Numbered from the stretch's first letter, positions 1 through 10,816 are shown. The stretch is DNA of 64,000 nt from Citrobacter telavivensis (GCA_009363175.1 CP045205.1:4464001-4528000), one strand, 5' to 3'. Program-made: numbers and translations. The notes: a model not told the origin generated them from the sequence alone.

Positions 1-107
1 CGCCAGAGCACGCCCGTCGGCGTCATGTTTTCTGATTTGCAGGCCATGCTACAGGTTTTGCAGCCATAGCAATTTTGCATATCAATAAGAAATCCATACT
101 GTTTCAT
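1..107 (-). CDS. DmsB-like 4Fe-4S ferredoxin subunit (N-terminal fragment)
   Basis: The first 35 codons of an iron-sulfur electron-transfer subunit are visible; the rest lies beyond the left edge. The N-terminus reads MKQYGFLIDMQNCYGCKTC and continues into a C-x2-C-x2-C-x3-C cluster-binding motif, as in DmsB/YnfG/PhsB subunits that carry electrons between a membrane anchor and a molybdoenzyme. The ATG lies 5 bases after the stop of the upstream catalytic gene, so the two are almost certainly co-transcribed. A membrane-anchor (DmsC-like) gene would be expected next but cannot be seen. Confidence 0.85.
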   Translation of the reverse strand, partial: MKQYGFLIDMQNCYGCKTCSMACKSENMTPTGVLW

Positions 108-112
108 CGTGA

Positions 113-2446
113 TTAAGCCTCCCTTCTCACATCCACCAGCGTACTGTTACAGCAGTGTCCATTCCCCAGCACCTCCACCTGATCGTTAGTGACATGGCTG
201 CTGCTTCCTCCCTGCTGTTCCCACCAGCCGTTATCCAGACTCACCACCCCGCGTTTAATATGGGTAGTCACGTCGGCAATCGCCCGATGCTGGCCGCGAT
301 GATTGAACACCACGACCCATTCTCCTGGCTGAATCTGTCGCTGGCGGGCATCTTCCGGGTGGATCATCACGTTCGGACGGTTACGCTGAACCTCAAGGAT
401 CCATTCGTTCATGCCATGGCTGGAGTGCACGCTGCGTGCCAGTTTGCGCTGCACCGCCATTAACGGATAGGTCTGCGCCAGTTCAGGCGAGCCTTTGACC
501 GACTCTTTCACCTGCTTCCAGGTCACCACCGGCAGGAACGCTTTTTTGCTCCACTCCTCGATATACAGGTGCGCTTTGCCGGTCGACGTGAGGAACTTAC
601 CGTCTTTAAACGGGATCCAGTCATCCTCGACAGGACATACCGGCCCCTTTTTCAGCATGTCGCGGGTGATGCCTGAACCTTTCAGACAGGTGTCAATATA
701 GTGCTCAATCGGCTGATTAAAGACCTCGCCAAAACCAAAGCGCTCGGCCAGACGGGCAAAAATCCAGTAATCGGGTTTGGCTTCTCCCGGCGGTTCCACC
801 GCTTTTTCCATCAGTTGCACATAGTGGCTGCGCACGCCCGCCATAAGGCTGACATCCTCAAAAATGGTCGTGACGGGAAGCACCAGATCGGCATACAGCG
901 CGGACGAGCTCATCAGGTTGTCAGCAACCACCACAAAGGGCACTTTTTTAAAAGCCTCTCTGACCTGGTTGGTATTGGGCAACTGGGTCATCGCGCCCAG
1001 CGTCATGTTCCACCAGAACTTAATGGAATGCGGTTTTTCGTGAGCGACCCAGTCGCCGATTTTGGCAATCGGAATGGGTGGGATTTTGGCAACATTCGGC
1101 GCGGGAGGAACAATGGGCGAGAATTTTGCCATCTGTCTGACGCCGCCAGCATCGCAAACGCCAGCCCCGGCTTTGCCGATATTGCCGGTGATCAGTGCCT
1201 GATAGAACTGGCTCGCGGCAACGTAAGTACCAAACTCGGTTCTCTGTGCCCCGGACATGTTCTGCACAATCATCGCCGGTTGTGTTGAGGCGTAATCTCG
1301 CGCCAGACGCAGCACCGTCTGCGCGGGCACGTCGGTCTCTTCCTCCACCTTCTGCGCCGTCCAGGGTTTTGCCTGCGCCCAGACGTTATCCAGCACGGTG
1401 GTGAACTCGCTGTTGGCGGGCAACTCATCACCGAGCAGTGCCGGCATCACGCCGGGGGCATCATGCCGTTTCAGGGTCTGGCTTTGGGTATCAAACACCA
1501 GGTAACTGTCCGCGTCCTTAGGATCGGCCCGCATCAGTTGCTGCTGTGAATCCACCAGGTAGACCGCCCCGGTATGCGCCCGCAGGAAATCGGCGTCATA
1601 GCGTTTTTCCTGCATGATAATGTTGATCATCCCTAGCGCCAGGGCAATGTCGGTGCCGGGTACGATCGGCACCCACTCGTCGGCTTTGGCCGCCGTTTCG
1701 TTAAACCGCGGGTCAATCACCACCAGTCGTGCGCCGTTTCTCTGCGCCTGCGAATAGTTTTTAAAATAGGCATGCATAGTGACTGCCGGATTATTCCCCC
1801 AGCAGAGGATGTAGCGACTGTCCGCAATGGTGTCGCGGGTATCGGCATAGCGCAGGCCAACCATCGGCATCATAGCAGCGGTCACCGCCGCGCAGCATAG
1901 CGAACCTGCGGTTTTGGTACTGCCGCCGAGATAATCGAAGAAGGCTTTGCCCATATCATTCTTGATGGAGTCCATGTTCCCCGACGCAGCGGTGAGCAGT
2001 AAGCCTTTATTGCCCTCAGTGGCAATGGTTTCCCGGATGTTCTTTTCAATGAGATCGAGTGCTGCGTCCCAACTAATCGGCTGAAATTTCCCCTCGCCTT
2101 TTTCCCCTATGCGCAGCAGCGGTTGCGTCAGGCGTAACGGGTGATAGACCCATTTGGTGCGGCTAATTCCCCGCAAACAGCACTTCACATTGAAGCCCTT
2201 CGTCGCTTCAATTTTCATTAAGCGGTCTTTCCAGACGTACGCCGTCAGGTTGCAGTGCAGACACTCCATTGCGCAGGTCGAGCGAAACGTCTGGTAATCC
2301 GTTTGCTTAAGACGAACCCGTGGCAACGGTGAACCGTTGGCCTGGCGGAGCGTCAGAAACGTTGGCAGCAGTGACGACAGCCCCACTACGCCGAGCCCTT
2401 TTAGCAGGGTTCTTCTTTTTAAATGAATATTGCTCAATGCGTCCAT
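113..2446 (-). CDS. DmsA-like molybdopterin oxidoreductase, Tat-exported catalytic subunit
   Basis: Catalytic subunit of a DMSO-reductase-superfamily enzyme (777 aa from this start). The N-terminus carries a twin-arginine signal (KRRTLLKGLG plus a hydrophobic stretch), so export to the periplasm is predicted. A 4Fe-4S motif follows near residues 55-90 (C-x3-C-x2-C, then a distal Cys in KCCLRG). Molybdopterin-binding and C-terminal dinucleotide-binding domains fill the rest. The Mo ligand is uncertain: the expected region reads GSLCCAA, which could supply Cys rather than the Ser of DMSO reductases. An in-frame ATG exists at 2470, but 2446 has an AGAGG ribosome site 7 bases upstream and lies downstream of the predicted transcription start. 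The substrate (S-oxide, N-oxide, polysulfide or other) cannot be told from sequence. Confidence 0.85.
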   Translation of the reverse strand: MDALSNIHLKRRTLLKGLGVVGLSSLLPTFLTLRQANGSPLPRVRLKQTDYQTFRSTCAMECLHCNLTAYVWKDRLMKIEATKGFNVKCCLRGISRTKWVYHPLRLTQPLLRIGEKGEGKFQPISWDAALDLIEKNIRETIATEGNKGLLLTAASGNMDSIKNDMGKAFFDYLGGSTKTAGSLCCAAVTAAMMPMVGLRYADTRDTIADSRYILCWGNNPAVTMHAYFKNYSQAQRNGARLVVIDPRFNETAAKADEWVPIVPGTDIALALGMINIIMQEKRYDADFLRAHTGAVYLVDSQQQLMRADPKDADSYLVFDTQSQTLKRHDAPGVMPALLGDELPANSEFTTVLDNVWAQAKPWTAQKVEEETDVPAQTVLRLARDYASTQPAMIVQNMSGAQRTEFGTYVAASQFYQALITGNIGKAGAGVCDAGGVRQMAKFSPIVPPAPNVAKIPPIPIAKIGDWVAHEKPHSIKFWWNMTLGAMTQLPNTNQVREAFKKVPFVVVADNLMSSSALYADLVLPVTTIFEDVSLMAGVRSHYVQLMEKAVEPPGEAKPDYWIFARLAERFGFGEVFNQPIEHYIDTCLKGSGITRDMLKKGPVCPVEDDWIPFKDGKFLTSTGKAHLYIEEWSKKAFLPVVTWKQVKESVKGSPELAQTYPLMAVQRKLARSVHSSHGMNEWILEVQRNRPNVMIHPEDARQRQIQPGEWVVVFNHRGQHRAIADVTTHIKRGVVSLDNGWWEQQGGSSSHVTNDQVEVLGNGHCCNSTLVDVRREA

Positions 2447-2473
2447 GTTCTTGCCTCTAAAAAAGTTCATTAT

Positions 2474-2516
2474 TAGTTAACCCAGGTTCACCAGTAATTA
2501 ACTTGAGAGAGGTCAA
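2474..2516 (-). promoter_or_regulatory. Predicted FNR-dependent promoter of the DmsA-like operon
   Basis: An FNR-type box, TTGAGAGAGGTCAA, lies at 2503-2516; it keeps both TTGA/TCAA half-sites of the TTGAT-N4-ATCAA consensus. On the minus strand a -10-like TAACTA lies at 2474-2479, predicting a start near 2468. That puts the box centre about 41.5 bases upstream, the usual class II activator position. Induction by anaerobiosis is inferred. Confidence 0.65.
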
Positions 2517-2580
2517 GATCGCCCCATTTAGGCGTAACGGTCATTTTGAATTGCGAAGACAGTCAGGATTTCTGCCGCAA

Positions 2581-2589
2581 TGGTATAAT
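2581..2589 (+). promoter_or_regulatory. Extended -10 promoter of the IclR-type gene
   Basis: TGGTATAAT is a perfect TATAAT with the TGn extension, which can work without a strong -35. Transcription would start near 2596, about 20 bases before the chosen ATG at 2617. This also excludes the longer upstream reading frame from 2503 as the N-terminus. Confidence 0.6.
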
Positions 2590-2616
2590 CGTGGAGAATT
2601 ATTCAAGAGAACGCAT

Positions 2617-3312
2617 ATGGCTGAAACATCACAAGGGGTCAATTCGGTTGATATCGCCGTCAACATTCTGACGTTTGTTGCCAGTCAAAATGGTCAGGCG
2701 CGGGCCATCGATATCGCCACGGGATGCAACCTGTCCAAGAGTCGTTTACACAAGTATCTGGTCTCACTGTGTCGAACCGGCATGCTGGGGCAAAACGAAA
2801 AAGGACTCTACTGTCTTGGATCGACCCTTTTGCAGATAGCGGGCAATCCAACGGCTGCGCGCGATCCGGTCAGTGAACTCAATGCGGTGCTGATCGCCTT
2901 TCGCGATACCTTTAACCATTCCACCGGCGTCGTGGTTGCGACGGACGGCAGACTAGTGCTGAAGCACTACAATCGCAGCTTCCGGAATGTGGATATCGAT
3001 TTTCTGCCCAATACCCCCGTTCCGCTTCACGCCAGTTCGGCAGGCCAGGTGTTCATGAGTTTTTCCGGCTACCAGCCGCAGAATCAGGCGCAGGAACAAC
3101 TGATTGCACAGATACAGTCTCAGGGCTATGCGGTGCGCCACAATCCGACGCAAGGGATCCCAGGCGCACAGTCGATTGCCTGTCCACTACGCAATGAAAA
3201 AGGAGATCTGGTGGCGATTGCCGTGACGATGGGGTTCTTCAGTACAGACGTCATCCCGCAGATTGCCGGGCAGTTAGTGAGAAGCGTCGCGGCGCTTCAT
3301 CCACAGGAGTAA
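2617..3312 (+). CDS. IclR-family transcriptional regulator
   Basis: A 231-aa regulator starting MAETSQGVNSVDIAVNIL. The N-terminal winged helix-turn-helix (about residues 8-70, including the DIATGCNLSKSRLHKYL recognition segment) is followed by an IclR-type effector domain that contains PVPLHASSAGQVF and ends near IACPLRNEKGDLVAIAV. IclR proteins bind small effectors and usually control adjacent catabolic or respiratory genes. It diverges from the DmsA-like operon with a 170-base intergenic region, so control of that operon and of itself is the simplest inference. The reading frame stays open upstream to 2503, but an extended -10 promoter inside that stretch and an AGAG-type ribosome site favour the ATG at 2617. 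Confidence 0.8.
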   Translation: MAETSQGVNSVDIAVNILTFVASQNGQARAIDIATGCNLSKSRLHKYLVSLCRTGMLGQNEKGLYCLGSTLLQIAGNPTAARDPVSELNAVLIAFRDTFNHSTGVVVATDGRLVLKHYNRSFRNVDIDFLPNTPVPLHASSAGQVFMSFSGYQPQNQAQEQLIAQIQSQGYAVRHNPTQGIPGAQSIACPLRNEKGDLVAIAVTMGFFSTDVIPQIAGQLVRSVAALHPQE

Positions 3313-3313
3313 G

Positions 3314-3342
3314 TTTCCCCCAGCGCGGATGGCCGGGGGAAA
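3314..3342. terminator. Hairpin between convergent iclR-type gene and thiI
   Basis: TTTCCCCC and GGGGGAAA form a GC-rich stem around a 13-base loop, located between two convergent stop codons. The U-tract is poor in both directions, so bidirectional termination is plausible but not certain. Confidence 0.5.
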
Positions 3343-3348
3343 TCGCAG

Positions 3349-4797
3349 TTACGGGCGATACACCTTCACATTCTCAAAGCCCTGCTCGCGCAGATACAGC
3401 GCCTGAAGTCGACTCATCACGCCGCGCTCGCACCACAACAGCCAGGTTTTATTCTGGTCGAGATCGCCGAATTGCGTGCTCAGCTTGTAGAACGGCAGTG
3501 AAACCACATCCACACCTTCCACCTTCAGCGGCTTGTCATCCTGCTCGTCGATAGCGCGGATATCCAGAATCACGTCGTTCGGGCCAAAACCGCTGACGGT
3601 TTCCACTTCCACCACGTCCTGCTGAGTCTGCTGTGCGATTTCGCGAATATCCACGTTGCTGGCTTCTTCAACCACCTTATCGAGGATGCTGAAGTCAAAA
3701 TTCTCTTCTTCCGCTTCAATCTTCGCCTTGATAGCTTTCACCGTCGGGCTTTTTGAAATCACGCCGCAGTATTCCGGCATGGTGCGGGCAAAGTCTTCCG
3801 TCCCAATCTGGCGCGCCAGGTTGATGATGTGCTCTTTATCGTAAGCAATCAGCGGACGCAAAATCAGCGTATCGGAGACGTTATCGATCAGACGCAGGTT
3901 GGTCAGCGTCTGGCTGGAGACCTGACCCAGCGCTTCGCCGGTGACCAGCGCCTGCACGCCGTAGCGTTCCGCCACTTTCGACGCCGCGCGAACCATCATA
4001 CGTTTGAGCACCACCCCCATCTGGCCGTCATCAACTTTCTCGAGGATCTCACCGACCACCGGCTCAAAGTTGATGGCGACAAAGCGCACGCGATGCGAGC
4101 TGCCGAAGCGGTTCCACAGATAGTGCGCTACCTGACGAACGCCGATTTCATGCGCCGCGCCGCCGAGGTTAAAGAAGCAGTAGTGAACGCGGCAGCCGCG
4201 ACGCATCAGCATGTAGCTGGAAACGCCGGAGTCAAAGCCGCCGGAGATCAGCGATAGCACGTCTTCCTGAGTACCGATCGGGAAACCGCCAATCCCTTCG
4301 TAACGCCCTTTAATCAGCAGCAGACGGTCATCTTCCACTTCCAGATGGACAGTGACATCCGGGTTAGTCAGCTTCACGCGCGCCGATTCAATATGCTGGT
4401 TTAAACCGCCGCCTACGTAACGTTCTACATCGATAGAGCTAAACTCGTGTTTACCACGACGTTTAACACGCACGCAGAAAGTTTTACCTTCCAGCCGATC
4501 GCGGTATTGCACCAACGCCTTCTCGAAAATATCGTGCATGTCGGTAAACGGCACGTCTTCGACTTCGAGAATGTGGTGAATCCCCGGAATACGGGTCAGC
4601 GCGTCACGGATCGCCAGACGCTGGTTTTCATCTTTCGCGCGAACTTCGATGTTGTCCCAGTGACGGACAACGGCGAGAGTCTCATCATAGTGCTTTAAAA
4701 CGTTACGAATGTTCCCGGTCAGCATTTTTATAAAGCGCAAACGCACAGATTGGCTTTTGATGGTGATTTCCGGGAACAATTTAATGATAAACTTCAT
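3349..4797 (-). CDS. thiI: tRNA 4-thiouridine / thiamine thiazole sulfurtransferase ThiI
   Basis: ThiI uses sulfur from IscS to make 4-thiouridine-8 in tRNA and to help form the thiamine thiazole. The 482-aa protein shows an N-terminal ferredoxin-like/THUMP region (about 1-165), the ATP-pyrophosphatase PP-loop [12 protein letters not shown] (about 180-195), a Cys in [11 protein letters not shown], and a C-terminal rhodanese domain whose catalytic Cys is in WLLWCERG. Length and domain order match E. coli ThiI, including the rhodanese domain absent from many other bacteria. It is transcribed divergently from xseB-ispA-dxs, a neighbourhood linked to thiamine and isoprenoid precursors. Confidence 0.97.
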   Translation of the reverse strand: MKFIIKLFPEITIKSQSVRLRFIKMLTGNIRNVLKHYDETLAVVRHWDNIEVRAKDENQRLAIRDALTRIPGIHHILEVEDVPFTDMHDIFEKALVQYRDRLEGKTFCVRVKRRGKHEFSSIDVERYVGGGLNQHIESARVKLTNPDVTVHLEVEDDRLLLIKGRYEGIGGFPIGTQEDVLSLISGGFDSGVSSYMLMRRGCRVHYCFFNLGGAAHEIGVRQVAHYLWNRFGSSHRVRFVAINFEPVVGEILEKVDDGQMGVVLKRMMVRAASKVAERYGVQALVTGEALGQVSSQTLTNLRLIDNVSDTLILRPLIAYDKEHIINLARQIGTEDFARTMPEYCGVISKSPTVKAIKAKIEAEEENFDFSILDKVVEEASNVDIREIAQQTQQDVVEVETVSGFGPNDVILDIRAIDEQDDKPLKVEGVDVVSLPFYKLSTQFGDLDQNKTWLLWCERGVMSRLQALYLREQGFENVKVYRP

Positions 4798-4921
4798 GGC
4801 GGCAATGGTTCTTTAGCAAGCCAGTTACGGCTTGTATTGGAGAAAGAGTACAGCAACCCCGTTAAGCGGTTGCATCCAGGCGCGGGAGTATACCACTATC
4901 AGGCGATTCCTGTGCACATTG

Positions 4922-4986
4922 CGCGTTATACCCTTAATAATTCGCGTGCAGCCAACGTACTGGCCGCCTGAAGTATGATGGGCGAA
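4922..4986 (+). repeat. Internally deleted ERIC element (remnant)
   Basis: The left-end-like sequence TTATACCCTTAATAATTCG is joined directly to a right-end-like GCAGCCAACG...CCTGAAGTATGATGGG. The central hairpin of a full ERIC (seen at 22141-22271) is missing. It lies in the thiI-xseB divergent intergenic region and may lie within the xseB leader. Confidence 0.6.
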
Positions 4987-5051
4987 TTTGATAATTGCTC
5001 TGAGTCCGTTACCATATCAGGGCTGAAAATACTGAGAGTCAGACATTTATT

Positions 5052-5294
5052 ATGGCGAAGAAAAATGAGGCGCCGGTCAGCTTTGAAACGTCGCTGAACG
5101 AGCTGGAGCAAATTGTAACGCGTCTGGAAAGTGGCGATCTGCCGCTGGAAGAGGCGCTGAACGAATTCGAACGTGGCGTGCAGCTGGCACGTCAGGGTCA
5201 GGTGAAACTGCAACAGGCTGAACAGCGTGTGCAAATCCTGCTGTCTGACAATGAAGACGCATCCCCTACGCCTTTTACAGCGGATAATGAGTAA
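5052..5294 (+). CDS. xseB: Exodeoxyribonuclease VII small subunit
   Basis: XseB (80 aa) is the small helical subunit that binds XseA to form exonuclease VII, which degrades single-stranded DNA in both directions. The sequence ([20 protein letters not shown], then [16 protein letters not shown]) is the family signature and predicts two long helices. The length equals that of E. coli XseB. Its stop codon is followed at once by the ispA ATG with no gap, so translation of the two is probably coupled in the xseB-ispA-dxs-yajO operon. Confidence 0.96.
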   Translation: MAKKNEAPVSFETSLNELEQIVTRLESGDLPLEEALNEFERGVQLARQGQVKLQQAEQRVQILLSDNEDASPTPFTADNE

Positions 5295-6194
5295 ATGGAT
5301 TTTTCGCAGCAGCTTCAGGCCTGCGTTGAGCAGGCCAACCAGGCGCTGAGCCGTTTTATTGCCCCACTGCCCTTTCAGAACACTCCCGTGGTCGAAACCA
5401 TGCAGTATGGCGCATTATTAGGCGGTAAACGTCTGCGCCCGTTTCTGGTGTATGCAACCGGTCAGATGTTTGGTATCAGCCTGAACACGCTGGATGCCCC
5501 GGCAGCCGCCGTTGAGTGCATTCATGCGTACTCGCTGATCCATGACGATCTGCCCGCGATGGACGATGACGATCTGCGTCGTGGCCTGCCGACCTGCCAC
5601 ATCAAGTTTGGTGAGGCCAATGCGATTCTGGCAGGTGATGCCCTGCAAACGCTGGCATTCTCGATTATCAGCGATGCTCCGATGCCAGAAGTCGCTGACC
5701 GCGATCGGATCGCGATGATTTCCGAACTGGCGAGCGCCAGCGGAATCGCCGGAATGTGCGGCGGTCAGGCGCTGGATCTCGCAGCCGAAGGTAAACAGGT
5801 GCCGCTGGAGGCGCTGGAGAAAATCCATCGTCATAAGACCGGCGCACTGATTCGCGCCGCGGTTCGCCTGGGTGCGTTAACTGCCGGAGAAGACGGCAGA
5901 AATGCCCTGCCGATACTCGACAGATACGCAGAAAGTATCGGTCTGGCATTCCAGGTTCAGGATGACATTCTGGATGTGGTGGGCGATACTGCAACGTTGG
6001 GTAAACGTCAGGGTGCCGACCAGCAGCTTGGCAAAAGTACCTATCCTGCACTTCTGGGTCTTGAGCAAGCCCGAAATAAAGCCCGGGATTTAATCGCAGA
6101 GGCTCGCCAGTCGTTAAACCAACTGGCCGCACAGTCACTCGATACCTCGGCACTGGAAGCGCTAGCGGACTACATAATCCAGCGTAATAAATAA
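5295..6194 (+). CDS. ispA: Farnesyl diphosphate synthase (geranyltranstransferase)
   Basis: IspA condenses dimethylallyl and geranyl diphosphate with isopentenyl diphosphate to make farnesyl diphosphate, the precursor of undecaprenyl phosphate and quinone side chains. The 299-aa protein carries the first Asp-rich motif LIHDDLPAMDDDDLRRG (about 81-97) and the second QVQDDILDVVGD (about 219-230), both of which bind Mg-diphosphate. The KxR-type diphosphate site is seen in GGKRLRPFLVY. It abuts xseB and precedes dxs by 68 bases, keeping two steps of isoprenoid synthesis in one operon. Confidence 0.97.
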   Translation: MDFSQQLQACVEQANQALSRFIAPLPFQNTPVVETMQYGALLGGKRLRPFLVYATGQMFGISLNTLDAPAAAVECIHAYSLIHDDLPAMDDDDLRRGLPTCHIKFGEANAILAGDALQTLAFSIISDAPMPEVADRDRIAMISELASASGIAGMCGGQALDLAAEGKQVPLEALEKIHRHKTGALIRAAVRLGALTAGEDGRNALPILDRYAESIGLAFQVQDDILDVVGDTATLGKRQGADQQLGKSTYPALLGLEQARNKARDLIAEARQSLNQLAAQSLDTSALEALADYIIQRNK

Positions 6195-6262
6195 TTGACT
6201 ACCCTGAGCAATAAATTGCAGCGGATACACTGTAATTTGGGTAAACAAACGATGAGTCTCTG

Positions 6263-8125
<1,863 letters not shown>

Positions 8126-8181
8126 TCCCCTCTTCGCTCCTGCTATGCTTAACCGATAACGAGCATAACAGGAGCGAAATA

Positions 8182-9156
8182 ATGCAATACAACATCTTAG
8201 GAAAAACGGACCTTCGGGTTTCCCGCCTTTGTCTGGGCTGCATGACGTTCGGCGAACCGAATCGCGGCAACCACGCTTGGACGCTTCCCGAAGAGAGCAG
8301 TCGCCCTATCATCCAACGCGCCCTTGAAGGCGGCATTAACTTTTTCGATACCTCGAACAACTACTCAGCCGGCAGCAGCGAAGAGATCGTCGGTCGTGCA
8401 CTGCGCGATTTCGCCCGCCGTGATGAAGTCGTCGTCGCCACCAAAGTGTTTAACCGGGTGGATGACCTGCCAGAAGGATTATCCCGCGCGCAAATTCTGC
8501 GTTCTATTGATGACAGTCTGAGACGACTGGGGATGGACTACGTCGATATCCTGCAAATTCACCGCTGGGATTACAACACGCCGATTGAAGAAACACTTGA
8601 AGCGTTAAACGATGTGGTCAAAGCCGGTAAGGCGCGCTATATCGGCGCGTCGTCAATGCATGCGTCGCAGTTTGCCCAGGCGCTGGCACTGCAAAAACAG
8701 CACGGCTGGGCGCAGTTTATTAGCATGCAGGACCACTATAACCTGATCTATCGTGAGGAAGAGCGCGAAATGCTGCCGCTGTGCTATCAGGAAGGCGTGG
8801 CGGTGATCCCGTGGAGCCCATTGGCCAGAGGACGTCTGACACGTCCGTGGGGAGAAACCACGGCACGTCTGGTCTCTGATGAAGTGGGGAAAAAGCTGTA
8901 CAGCGAAAGCGACGAAAACGATGCGCAGATTGCCGCACGACTGGCAGGCGTGAGCGAAGAGCTTGGCGCGACGCGTGCTCAGGTGGCGCTGGCGTGGCTG
9001 TTAAGCAAACCGGGCATTGCCGCGCCGATTATCGGCTCATCGCGGGAAGAACAGTTGGATGAGTTGCTGAATGCCGTGGATCTCACGCTGAAACCCGAGC
9101 ACATCGCCGAACTGGAAACGCCGTATAAGCCGCACCCCGTGGCCGGATATAAATAA
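8182..9156 (+). CDS. yajO: Aldo/keto reductase YajO
   Basis: A 324-aa NADPH-dependent aldo/keto reductase. N-terminal GKTDLRVSRLCLGCMTFG, the FDTSNNYSAGSSEEIVG segment holding the catalytic Asp/Tyr, the Lys in VVATKVF and the His in LQIHRWDYNTP make up the AKR catalytic set. The C-terminal IIGSSREEQLDELL segment binds the cofactor phosphate. E. coli YajO has been linked to ribulose 5-phosphate reduction toward DXP; whether that holds here is inference. It follows dxs by 56 bases and may share its transcript. The last 15 or so codons are duplicated just downstream as a non-coding copy. Confidence 0.93.
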   Translation: MQYNILGKTDLRVSRLCLGCMTFGEPNRGNHAWTLPEESSRPIIQRALEGGINFFDTSNNYSAGSSEEIVGRALRDFARRDEVVVATKVFNRVDDLPEGLSRAQILRSIDDSLRRLGMDYVDILQIHRWDYNTPIEETLEALNDVVKAGKARYIGASSMHASQFAQALALQKQHGWAQFISMQDHYNLIYREEEREMLPLCYQEGVAVIPWSPLARGRLTRPWGETTARLVSDEVGKKLYSESDENDAQIAARLAGVSEELGATRAQVALAWLLSKPGIAAPIIGSSREEQLDELLNAVDLTLKPEHIAELETPYKPHPVAGYK

Positions 9157-9249
9157 GGAAATGAGCCCGATGGCGCAACGCTTATCGGGCCTACGAACAC
9201 TGCAAACGCTGTATAAGCCGCATCCCGTGGCCGGATATAAATAAGAAAA
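9111..9249 (+). repeat. 88-bp-period tandem duplication of the yajO 3' end
   Basis: A 51-base segment at 9111-9161, which includes the yajO stop codon, recurs at 9199-9249 with four mismatches. Between the copies lies a REP unit and another follows the second copy, so the repeated block is [gene end plus REP]. The second copy is downstream of the stop and non-coding; it looks like a fossil of a REP-associated tandem duplication. Confidence 0.85.
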
Positions 9250-9340
9250 CGTGCCGGATGACGGCGTAACCGCCTTATCCGGCCTACAAAATACGGACAT
9301 CATACCGGGTAGGCCGGATAAGCGCAGCGCCATCCGGCAT
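9165..9340. repeat. REP cluster (BIME) between yajO and pgpA
   Basis: Three REP palindromes are recognisable: 9165-9194 (GCCCGATGGCG...CGGGCCTAC), 9253-9287 (GCCGGATGACGGCG...CCGGCCTAC), and 9309-9339 in the opposite orientation. They fill the space between two convergent genes, where REP units commonly protect mRNA 3' ends or bind gyrase and IHF. Confidence 0.9.
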
Positions 9341-9345
9341 CGTCA

Positions 9346-9861
9346 TCAAATAACCCCAATCGGCCAGTGATGTCCGATGAAATAGAGGATCCCGGCGGAA
9401 ATCACCCCGGCGACAATATCGTCCACCATGATCCCCATCCCGCCATGCACATTGCGATCGAACCAGCGGATCGGCCACGGCTTCCACATATCGAGAATAC
9501 GGAAAATCACAAACCCGGCGGCGACCCACTGCCAGTCGTTGGTCGGCAACGCCATGAGCGTGATCCACATTCCGATGAACTCATCCCAGACGATGCTACC
9601 GTGATCGTGCACGCCCATGTCTTTCGCCGTTTGATGGCAAAGATAGACGCCGATACAGATCCCCAGCATCACCACCAGCGAATAGAGCTGCCATGGCAGA
9701 AAGGTCATCAGATACCAGAAGGGGATCGCCGCCAGCGATCCCATCGTGCCGGGAACAATCGGGCTGAGGCCGCTGCCAAATCCGGTAGCCAGTAAATGCC
9801 ACGGGTTGAGCAAATTCAGACGGCTTTTGGCGACATCTTTATGGCGTGGCAAAATGGTCAT
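9346..9861 (-). CDS. pgpA: Phosphatidylglycerophosphatase A
   Basis: PgpA removes the phosphate from phosphatidylglycerol phosphate in the inner membrane. From the ATG at 9861 ([16 protein letters not shown]) the protein is 171 aa, matching E. coli. Family features are [17 protein letters not shown] near residues 31-47, the acidic DEFIGMW site and several hydrophobic segments including WYLMTFLPW and GICIGVYLC. An in-frame ATG four codons upstream is less likely. The start lies inside the end of thiL, a 23-base overlap that suggests translational coupling. Confidence 0.96.
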   Translation of the reverse strand: MTILPRHKDVAKSRLNLLNPWHLLATGFGSGLSPIVPGTMGSLAAIPFWYLMTFLPWQLYSLVVMLGICIGVYLCHQTAKDMGVHDHGSIVWDEFIGMWITLMALPTNDWQWVAAGFVIFRILDMWKPWPIRWFDRNVHGGMGIMVDDIVAGVISAGILYFIGHHWPIGVI

Positions 9862-10816
9862 ATCCTTTCCAGTCAACAGTGACAGGCTTTCCGTTGCGCA
9901 TGAAATGAATCCCTTCTACATCCGCGCTCATCTGCCCGATACAGGTAAAGGGGACGCCAAGCTGGCCCATTGCCACCTCCAGCGCGCCGCGATTCAGTTC
10001 CGGTACCGTGAAGCATAACTCGTAGTCTTCGCCGCCAGACAGCGCCCAGCGCAGCGCCTGTTCGGATTCGACGTGACGAGTCATCGCGCCTGACCAGGGT
10101 AACGCATCGAGATCGACGCGCGCGCCGCAGGCGCTGGCGTTAACAATGTGCCCAAGATCGGAAATCAGCCCGTCAGAGAGATCGATCGCCGCACTGGCCA
10201 GATCGCGCAGCGCCTGGCCCTGTAGAATACGCGGCGTTGGACGCAGATGGCGTTTGAGCAGATATTCGCGGTCGGCCGCATCGGCGACCTGCAAGCGGTT
10301 CAGCAAAATTGCCAGACCCGCGGCGCTATCGCCCGGCGTACCGGTCACGTAGATCCAGTCGCCCGGCTTCGCCCCGGCGCGTTTCAGGGCGCGCCCGGCA
10401 GGAACAAAACCGTGGATACCCAACGTCATCGACAGTGGACCCCGCGTGGTGTCGCCGCCAATCAGTTGCATACCGTAGTAATTCAGGAGATCAAACAGAC
10501 TGTCGCTGAAGGTTTCCAGCCAGCGTTCGTCCACCTCAGGCAAGGTGATCGCCAGCGTCAGCCACGCCGGATCGGCACCCATTGCGGCCAGATCGCTTAA
10601 GTTCACCGCCAGCGCTTTGTAGGCCAGATCGGCAGGATCAATATCAGCCAGGAAATGGTTACCCGCCACCAGCGTATCGGTGCTGATCGCCAGCGTCTGT
10701 TTATCGGGGATGTTCAGAAGTGCACAGTCGTCGCCAATACCGGTTTCGACGTCAAGACGAGAGCTTCTGACACGGTCAAAATAACGGGCAATCAGGGAAA
10801 ACTCGCCGCATGCCAT
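9839..10816 (-). CDS. thiL: Thiamine-monophosphate kinase
   Basis: ThiL phosphorylates thiamine monophosphate to thiamine diphosphate, the last step of cofactor synthesis. The 325-aa protein has the PurM/ThiL-family signature: Mg/ATP-binding GIGDDCALL near residues 26-34, [22 protein letters not shown] and [18 protein letters not shown]. The C-terminal half has [14 protein letters not shown] and [12 protein letters not shown]. Its end overlaps the start of pgpA; nusB is 77 bases upstream on the same strand. Dxs, a ThiDP enzyme, is encoded nearby. Confidence 0.97.
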   Translation of the reverse strand: MACGEFSLIARYFDRVRSSRLDVETGIGDDCALLNIPDKQTLAISTDTLVAGNHFLADIDPADLAYKALAVNLSDLAAMGADPAWLTLAITLPEVDERWLETFSDSLFDLLNYYGMQLIGGDTTRGPLSMTLGIHGFVPAGRALKRAGAKPGDWIYVTGTPGDSAAGLAILLNRLQVADAADREYLLKRHLRPTPRILQGQALRDLASAAIDLSDGLISDLGHIVNASACGARVDLDALPWSGAMTRHVESEQALRWALSGGEDYELCFTVPELNRGALEVAMGQLGVPFTCIGQMSADVEGIHFMRNGKPVTVDWKGYDHFATP

